Below, piece after piece: positions 28,412 to 35,111 of a DNA stretch of 35,111 nt. The DNA lies in assembly GCA_015066705.1 (NCBI GenBank), contig SVNV01000019.1:1-35111 (forward strand). The letters are read 5' to 3'. The notes under the pieces were generated by a model. It saw only the letters and a program-made list of their open reading frames with translations. It was not told the origin of the DNA and made no database searches. Source of the DNA: Ruminococcus sp. (GTDB taxonomy: Bacteria; Bacillota; Clostridia; Oscillospirales; Ruminococcaceae). The translations under genes and the position numbers were made by a program. How positions within the stretch are numbered: position 1 is the first letter of the stretch; each line of letters opens with the position of its first letter.

Positions 28412-29656
28412 CTATTTCGCAAGGTCCACAACTTTATAAGTCGGGGCCTCCATAAGCCTGAACTCCGAGGTATGCTCTTTGTTTTCGCGCCAATAGGCGA
28501 ATTTCACCTTATCGCCCGGCTTGTTGTCCTTTACAGCAAGAGCAACATCTCCTGCTGTCAGCACTTTTTTGCCGTTTACAGAAGTAATAATATCTCCCGC
28601 TTTAAGTCCTGAGTTGAAAATATCGCACTCAGGGTCAATTTTTACAACGAAAAGTCCGGCAACAAGAAGCTCCGATTTCTGTGCGTCCTCCTCGGAAACC
28701 TCGTAAAACTCGATTCCGATTTTAACTCTTCCCAGAACACAGCCGTGTTCGATAATGCTTTCGATAACAGGCTTTGCCTCAGCGGTAGAAACAGCAAAAC
28801 CGATTCCGTCGTACTGTTCAGATTCCAGCTTTGCACTGACAACGCCGACCACCTGTCCCCACATATTAAGAAGTGCACCGCCTGAATTTCCCGGGTTTAT
28901 CGCAGCGTCAACCTGAATACAGTCGTAAAGACTCATATCTCCCAGAGCAACATATCTTCCCACTGCCGAAACAACTCCGGCAGTAATGCTTGCTTCAAGT
29001 CCGGCGGGGTTTCCGAAAGCCACAACATCTTCGCCCTGAAGAAGCTGGTTGCTGTTTCCAAAGGTAACAGGTGTAAGTCCCAACGCCTGAATTTTCAAAA
29101 CAGCAATATCTGTTATAGGGTCAACCCCGATAATTTTGCCGTTATAAAGGGTGTCGTCCCAGAGATAGACGTTTACGCAGGAAACATCGCCATTCTGGAC
29201 AACGTGAGCGTTTGTGATAATATAGCCGTCCTCAGAAAAAATAAAGCCTGAGCCCTGTCCGACACTTTTAGTGGTGCTTTCGTCATATACCACTACAGTT
29301 ACAGCACTTTTTTTCATAAGCTGAGCTATTCCCGCAACGGTATAACGTCCGTCCCCGGTATAAAGGCCATCGCCCTCAAGCTTTGGTTTATCAGCAAGCG
29401 GAAGAACATACTGAAAATCTTCGCCGTGAGGTTTATCCTTCTCAAAGGCATTCTTAAGCCAGCCGAAGCCGAAAATTGTGCAGGAAAGCATATAAAAACA
29501 GCCTATCAGCACACATACCATCAACAGGTAAACAAACCACATATAAGCAGGACTGCCTTTTTTGCGGGAAGTCGCCTCAAACCACAGAAGCTCCTTTGGT
29601 ATTTCTGAATTTTTCTCACAGCTTACATTTTCAAGTTCTTTGTCAAAATAGTTCAA
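28412..29656 (-). CDS. HtrA/DegP-like membrane-anchored serine protease with PDZ domain
   Basis: HtrA proteases remove misfolded proteins at the cell surface. The 414-residue product has a cytoplasmic N-terminus, one membrane segment at about 40-64, and an external trypsin-like domain with His151 (IITNAHVV), Asp183 (DPITDIAVL) and Ser258 (INPGNSGGALL). A single PDZ domain lies at about 305-400 (FNSGLKAGDIITSVNGKKV). The start codon is TTG at 29656, seven bases after AAGGGTG. It begins 17 bases after the sensor kinase ends, so it is the third gene of a regulator-kinase-protease operon, an arrangement like the CiaRH/HtrA and CssRS/HtrA links. Confidence 0.93.
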   Translation of the reverse strand: MNYFDKELENVSCEKNSEIPKELLWFEATSRKKGSPAYMWFVYLLMVCVLIGCFYMLSCTIFGFGWLKNAFEKDKPHGEDFQYVLPLADKPKLEGDGLYTGDGRYTVAGIAQLMKKSAVTVVVYDESTTKSVGQGSGFIFSEDGYIITNAHVVQNGDVSCVNVYLWDDTLYNGKIIGVDPITDIAVLKIQALGLTPVTFGNSNQLLQGEDVVAFGNPAGLEASITAGVVSAVGRYVALGDMSLYDCIQVDAAINPGNSGGALLNMWGQVVGVVSAKLESEQYDGIGFAVSTAEAKPVIESIIEHGCVLGRVKIGIEFYEVSEEDAQKSELLVAGLFVVKIDPECDIFNSGLKAGDIITSVNGKKVLTAGDVALAVKDNKPGDKVKFAYWRENKEHTSEFRLMEAPTYKVVDLAK

Positions 29657-29673
29657 ATTATTTCACCCTTAAT

Positions 29674-31113
29674 TCAGTTTTCGTCGGTATTCTTAAACTG
29701 AATAATAAATTTTGTGTATTCACCTTCCACGCTGGTAACTCTGATTGTTCCTCCGTGAAGCTTTACAATAGATTTTACGATATTGAGGCCAAGGCCCACG
29801 CCTGTTGCGTCAAGACCTCGTGACTGGTCGGTTTTATAAAATCTGTCAAACACAAGTGGAAGTTCCTCTTCACTTAAACCGTCGCCACTGTTTGCGATAG
29901 AAACCTCGGTGATATCCCCGATTTTTTCAAATTCAAAGGCGATATAACCGCCGTCATTTGCAAATTTTATTGCGTTTTCGATAAGGTTATACATAACCTG
30001 ATGAACAAGGTCGTTGTCAGCATAAATAAGAGTTCTGTCGACATCAAGACCACGGATATCGAGGTTTTTCGCATTGATTCTGTCCTCGAAAGAGAAAAGG
30101 GAATTTGCGATAGGCTCGATAACATTTATCATCTTGAATTCAGGCTTAGTTGAACCTGATTCGATTTTTGCAAGATTAAGCATTGATTTTACAAGACGGG
30201 TAAGACGTTTGATTTCCGTAGAAACAAGCCCCAGATATTTTTTATGCTGGCTTGGTGGGATAGTTCCGTCGATAATTCCGTCAACAAAGCCACCGATAGA
30301 TGTCATCGGTGTTCTCAGCTCGTGAGAAACGTTTGCTACAAAGCTTGTTCTCATCTTATCGTAGCTTCCGATAGAAATAGCCATATCGTTGATAGCGTGT
30401 CCCAGCTCCTGAAACTCGGTGATTTCATACTCGGGAAGCTGCGATGAAAAATCGCCTTCACCGATTTTTTTGGCAGTCTGCGCCATTTCCTTGATAGGAG
30501 CAGTAAGTCGCAGTGTTGCAACATAAACTACTACCACGCATATAATAAGAACAACTATTATCGAAATCATAAACAGCTTAAGCATATTTACAACAGAGGC
30601 GTCCTGCTGTGAAACAGGTGAGGTTGCAAAAATATACAGAGAAACATGAGACATATCGTAAAAATGCTGAGCAACCGTATGATGAGTTTCCTTAAAGAAT
30701 CCGTCAAGGGTAGACTGGTCGTAGGTAGCGGTTTCACCTATTTTTTCAAGAAAGCTTACAGGGATATTTCCCGCTGTGGTATTTTTCAGTCCAAGCACCT
30801 GCCCTGAAGCTACTATCTGTCCGTTTTCGTCAGTAATAAAAAAGTCGGCATTACTTGCGCTGGAATAAGATTTCAGAACCACGCTTACGTTATGAAGTCT
30901 GTCGGCAAGTCCGATTTCTCCACCTTCCTGAAAAGCCAGACGGGCTTCTGTCAGGGCTTTATCAAGATTTGTTGTGAGCATATCACGCTTTTCTCCGGTG
31001 AAGTACTGAGATGAAACAAGCAGTAATACTGCGCCCAGACAAATAAAGCTGGTGAGTATTACTGCTGAACAGATGTAAAAATATTTAAAGAATATACTTT
31101 TGGTATGACGCAT
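29674..31113 (-). CDS. Sensor histidine kinase with HAMP domain
   Basis: The 479-residue product is a class I membrane sensor kinase. TM1 is at about 9-35, an external sensor region at 36-172, and TM2 at about 177-200. A HAMP linker follows (APIKEMAQTAKKIGEGDF), then the HisKA domain with phospho-acceptor His264 in VSHELRTPMTS. The HATPase domain has the N box NLIENAIKFA, G1 GDGLSEEELP, F box FDRFYK and G2 GVGLGLNIVK. No PAS domain is seen. Its ATG overlaps the regulator's stop codon by one base (TAATG), a sign of tight coupling. The signal is unknown; envelope stress is inferred from the HtrA-like gene downstream. Confidence 0.94.
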   Translation of the reverse strand: MRHTKSIFFKYFYICSAVILTSFICLGAVLLLVSSQYFTGEKRDMLTTNLDKALTEARLAFQEGGEIGLADRLHNVSVVLKSYSSASNADFFITDENGQIVASGQVLGLKNTTAGNIPVSFLEKIGETATYDQSTLDGFFKETHHTVAQHFYDMSHVSLYIFATSPVSQQDASVVNMLKLFMISIIVVLIICVVVVYVATLRLTAPIKEMAQTAKKIGEGDFSSQLPEYEITEFQELGHAINDMAISIGSYDKMRTSFVANVSHELRTPMTSIGGFVDGIIDGTIPPSQHKKYLGLVSTEIKRLTRLVKSMLNLAKIESGSTKPEFKMINVIEPIANSLFSFEDRINAKNLDIRGLDVDRTLIYADNDLVHQVMYNLIENAIKFANDGGYIAFEFEKIGDITEVSIANSGDGLSEEELPLVFDRFYKTDQSRGLDATGVGLGLNIVKSIVKLHGGTIRVTSVEGEYTKFIIQFKNTDEN

Positions 31114-31808
31114 TATTCTTCTTCAACTTCAAACTTGTATCCGACGCCCCATACTGTTTTCAAAGCCCACTTGTCAGATACGCCTTCAAGTTTTTCACGA
31201 AGTCTCTTTACGTGTACGTCGATTGTTCTTGAATCGCCGTAGTATTCAAAGCCCCATACTTCATCAAGAAGCTGGTCTCTTGTATAAACTCTGTTTGGAT
31301 TTGATGCGAGGTGGAACAAAAGCTCAAGCTCCTTAGGAGGTGTGTCAAGAACCTTTCCGTCAACTCTCAGCTCATATCTTGTCATATTTACGCTGAGCTT
31401 GTCATACTTGACTTCCTTAACTTCTGTTTCTGCTGTTGTCTGACCAACTCTTCTGTAAACAGCCTTGATTCTCGCAATGATTTCCTTTGCGTCAAACGGC
31501 TTTACAACGTAGTCGTCAGCGCCAAGCTCAAGACCAAGCACCTTATCAAAGGTTTCTCCCTTTGCTGTAATCATAATAATCGGAACATTGGACTTCTTTC
31601 TGATTTCACGGCATACCTGCCAGCCGTCAAGACCAGGAAGCATAATGTCAAGAAGTACAATATCAGGCTTGAGAGCGTTGAATTTTACAACTGCTTCTTC
31701 TCCGTCGTGTGAAAGAATAACGCTATAACCATCTTTTTCGAGATAAAGTCTCAAAAGCTCGCAAATGTTCTTGTCGTCATCTACAACAAGTACTTTTCCT
31801 AATGACAT
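31113..31808 (-). CDS. OmpR/PhoB-family response regulator
   Basis: The 231-residue product has a receiver domain with the acidic pocket VVDDDK (10-12), phospho-acceptor Asp54 in DIVLLDIMLPG, Thr/Ala in MITAKGE and Lys in DDYVVKPF. A winged-helix DNA-binding domain follows, ending in YGDSRTIDVHVKRLREKLE and TVWGVGYKF. The ATG at 31808 follows AAAGGATG. It is the first gene of the operon and overlaps the kinase start. The upstream promoter has an inverted repeat over its -35 region, which fits autoregulation. Confidence 0.95.
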   Translation of the reverse strand: MSLGKVLVVDDDKNICELLRLYLEKDGYSVILSHDGEEAVVKFNALKPDIVLLDIMLPGLDGWQVCREIRKKSNVPIIMITAKGETFDKVLGLELGADDYVVKPFDAKEIIARIKAVYRRVGQTTAETEVKEVKYDKLSVNMTRYELRVDGKVLDTPPKELELLFHLASNPNRVYTRDQLLDEVWGFEYYGDSRTIDVHVKRLREKLEGVSDKWALKTVWGVGYKFEVEEE

Positions 31809-31918
31809 AATTTTTCATCCTTTCTTTTATATGACTAAAATTAGCCCAAAATTCCTGTAAAAACGCCAAAACCTGAAAATGTTAATAAGCGCATTACAAA
31901 TCTTAAATTGATACCTTA

Positions 31919-31950
31919 ATTATAACAAATTCACACCCGAGTGTGTGAAT
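31919..31950 (-). promoter_or_regulatory. Promoter and inverted repeat upstream of the response regulator
   Basis: On the minus strand a perfect TATAAT (31919-31924) lacks a consensus -35. The -35 position falls in a perfect inverted repeat, ATTCACAC (31929-31936) and GTGTGAAT (31943-31950), six bases apart. This suggests an activator or repressor site, possibly for the response regulator itself. Confidence 0.6.
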
Positions 31951-32159
31951 AAATAATTAACAATATAACAACAAACTGATAAATCACGTAATTTATTGAC
32001 GATATTTACTGAAAAATGTTTACAAAGTTTATTTATAATTAAAATATTAAATACGTTATAAAATTTAATCATTTATGGTATGTTCACATTAAACGTTTTC
32101 GTAAGTCGCAAAAAGAAGAAAAAGGAGGAAGAGTTATAACCAAAAATTTGTGAAAAGTC

Positions 32160-32188
32160 TTGACAGTAGGGGGATAGTGTGGTAGAAT
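32160..32188 (+). promoter_or_regulatory. Promoter of groES-groEL
   Basis: TTGACA (32160-32165) and TAGAAT (32183-32188) are 17 bases apart, just ahead of the CIRCE operator. Confidence 0.8.
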
Positions 32189-32191
32189 AAA

Positions 32192-32218
32192 TTAGCACTC
32201 ACAGGAATTGAGTGCTAA
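32192..32218 (+). promoter_or_regulatory. CIRCE operator (HrcA binding site)
   Basis: TTAGCACTC and GAGTGCTAA flank a nine-base spacer, an exact match to the CIRCE consensus bound by the heat-shock repressor HrcA. It lies four bases after the -10 hexamer. Confidence 0.96.
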
Positions 32219-32246
32219 GCTTTTGATAATAATTTACTTAATATAA

Positions 32247-32531
<285 letters not shown>

Positions 32532-32536
32532 TTTAA

Positions 32537-34180
<1,644 letters not shown>

Positions 34181-34196
34181 CCAGCGGTGTCGCTGG
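34181..34196 (+). other. Stop-codon hairpin of groEL
   Basis: CCAGCG begins at the first base after the TAA stop codon and pairs with CGCTGG across a four-base GTGT loop. The CTGCCAC...GTGGCAG module follows. Confidence 0.6.
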
Positions 34197-34333
34197 ACCC
34201 TCCTCTGCCACATATCCTTTTGTTTGGGACTTGTGTTTTGAGCTGTGGCAGGGTTCTCGCCTCGCTTAATGCTCGGCTTGAATTGAGAGGACAGAGGGTT
34301 ATTAGTAATTGACAGTTGACAATGGATAATTTA

Positions 34334-34368
34334 AGCGTACGGATTTTCCGTACGCTTTTTGTTTTTTG
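34334..34368 (+). terminator. Terminator of groES-groEL
   Basis: AGCGTACGGA and TCCGTACGCT form a perfect 10-bp stem with a three-base loop, followed by TTTTTGTTTTTTG. It is about 150 bases after groEL and is joined to a half copy of the terminal repeat, as in the element after gyrA. Confidence 0.8.
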
Positions 34369-34647
34369 TGGTGCTTTCGCACGCAAGCCAAAAGGTTGTT
34401 GCGTCAAAAACGTGCCACTGGAACCTTTTTGAGGGTGGTGCGTTTAAAACTACTACAAGGAACCTTTTTTACTTGAAAAAGGTTCCATCGTTTATAAGGC
34501 TGGCACCTTATAAACTCCCCTCCAAAAAACGCTTTGTTGAATAGGGGATTTCGCCCGTTGCGACGGGCGATGAGGGCTTTGCCCCTCAACCCCACCACCT
34601 TTGAAAAGGTGGACGAAACTTTTTATATATTGACAGGCAACAAAAAA

Positions 34648-34667
34648 GAGTAGGATTTCTCCTACTC
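34648..34667. terminator. Bidirectional GAGTAGGA terminator, copy 1
   Basis: GAGTAGGA and TCCTACTC with A-run before and T-rich sequence after. It lies within E9 between convergent groEL and GH94 genes. Confidence 0.7.
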
Positions 34668-34811
34668 TTAGTTTTTGTCTTTATACGCTCTCTGTCCTCA
34701 CTATTTAAGGTGAGCGTTAAGCAAACCGATAGCCCTGCCACGACTCAAAATTTGAGTCCCAAACAAAAGGATATGTGGCAGAGGTGCCCGTGCCGGCTAC
34801 GGCACAAAAAA

Positions 34812-34833
34812 GAGTAGGACCGAAATCCTACTC
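34812..34833. terminator. Bidirectional GAGTAGGA terminator, copy 2
   Basis: GAGTAGGA and TCCTACTC with a six-base CCGAAA loop, A-run before and T-rich sequence after. It is closest to the GH94 gene end on the minus strand. Confidence 0.7.
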
Positions 34834-34932
34834 TTAATTTTTATCTCTTTAAGCCGAGCGTTAAGCGAGGCGATAACACGCCGTCACTCAAAGGCATTGA
34901 CCCTCGCAAATGATAAAATAGGCGAGGAGGGG

Positions 34933-34948
34933 GTGGCGACTCCGCCAC
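34933..34948 (-). other. Stop-codon hairpin of the GH94 gene
   Basis: On the minus strand GTGGCG begins with the G of the TAG stop codon and pairs with CGCCAC across a four-base GAGT loop. The G module follows. Confidence 0.6.
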
Positions 34949-35111
34949 TAACCCATGATTACTTCAACGTCGTGAGTTGTGCCGTCAGCGAATACTGGGA
35001 GAACGTTTCCGTTGAGCTTTACGCCGTCAACAACAACCGACTTGATACCCTTGCAAACGTGGTCAGGGTTCTTAACGCTGATGTTGTATGTGTTTCCTCT
35101 GTATTCTCTTG
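34948..35111 (-). CDS. C-terminal fragment of a GH94 cellobiose/cellodextrin phosphorylase-like enzyme
   Basis: Only the last 54 codons are in the window; the gene continues past the right edge. The minus strand reads [20 protein letters not shown], then [20 protein letters not shown], and ends [12 protein letters not shown] before TAG. The pattern R-x-Y-R-G-x-x-Y-x-I-x-V-x-N-P followed by V-x-V-D-G is the usual end of glycoside hydrolase family 94 phosphorylases, which split cellobiose or longer cellodextrins with phosphate inside the cell. Which sugar it uses cannot be told from this part. It points to fibre or beta-glucan use. Confidence 0.75.
   Translation of the reverse strand, partial: REYRGNTYNISVKNPDHVCKGIKSVVVDGVKLNGNVLPVFADGTTHDVEVIMG

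Larger units (their letters stand above)
34197..34947. repeat. Long mosaic repeat E9 between groEL and the GH94 gene
   Basis: This 750-base gap has no supported gene. In order it holds: a CTGCCAC...GTGGCAGGG module (34205-34253), a half terminal repeat (AATTGACAGTTGACAATGG, about 34309), an AGCGTACGGA terminator (34334-34356), a block from about 34410 to 34613 matching E2 in inverted form, a GA-loop hairpin CCACCTTT / AAAGGTGG (34595-34612), a GAGTAGGA terminator (34648-34667), a second CCCTGCCAC...GTGGCAG module (34733-34781), a GTGCCG-GCTA-CGGCAC hairpin, another GAGTAGGA terminator (34812-34833) and a G module (34845-34933). It looks like several elements inserted side by side or within each other. 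Confidence 0.75.

Noticed and set aside
31113-31808. Naming the two-component pair WalRK because of its place near the origin.
   Set aside because: The kinase lacks a PAS domain and yycH, yycI and yycJ are absent; the pair is left unnamed.

Overview
This window is the replication-origin region of a low-to-medium GC Gram-positive anaerobe, most likely a Ruminococcus-like member of the Oscillospiraceae (Clostridia). The evidence is the gene order rpmH-rnpA-yidD-yidC-jag facing left and dnaA-dnaN-yaaA-recF-remB-gyrB-gyrA facing right, strong AGGAGG ribosome binding sites, frequent AGA and CTT codons, a CIRCE-controlled groESL operon, SpoVG and RNase Y, and the tail of a GH94 cellobiose/cellodextrin phosphorylase, which fits a plant-fibre-degrading gut or rumen bacterium. 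The species assignment is inference.

Layout. 1-3345 (minus strand): the jag, yidC, yidD, rnpA, rpmH operon for RNase P and membrane protein insertion. 3346-10847 (plus): the dnaA promoter, dnaA, an AT-rich dnaA-dnaN gap that looks like oriC, then dnaN, yaaA, recF, remB and gyrB. 11148-14592: a YcxB-like membrane protein between gyrB and gyrA. 14971-19552: guaB (minus), a NUDIX hydrolase (plus), spoVG (minus), then murC and lexA (plus). 19717-31808: ten consecutive minus-strand genes. These are a Cys-rich YkgJ-like protein, a DtxR/MntR-family regulator and an O-antigen-ligase-like membrane protein (one operon), rny, serA, serC, a DUF4317 protein, and a response regulator-histidine kinase-HtrA protease operon. 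32259-34180 (plus): groES-groEL. 34948-35111 (minus): the GH94 fragment.

Most genes are core housekeeping genes: replication initiation, supercoiling, SOS control, purine and serine synthesis, RNA decay, cell wall synthesis and envelope stress. The unusual content is between the genes. At least nine gaps hold mosaics of shared modules. One 341-base element between gyrA and guaB has perfect 33-base terminal inverted repeats. A block of about 180 bases after gyrB recurs inverted after groEL. A family of hairpins with different but fully paired stems all have a two-base GA loop. Compact hairpins start at, or straddle, the stop codon of at least eight genes, each with its own stem sequence.

The origin also looks divergent. 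No canonical TTATCCACA box is visible; instead the dnaA-dnaN gap has four exact copies of TTTTCAACA plus one TTTTCCACA and a DnaA-trio-like repeat beside an AT-rich stretch, while DnaA itself has a changed box-recognition helix. No tRNA, rRNA, CRISPR array, complete insertion sequence or prophage gene was seen.
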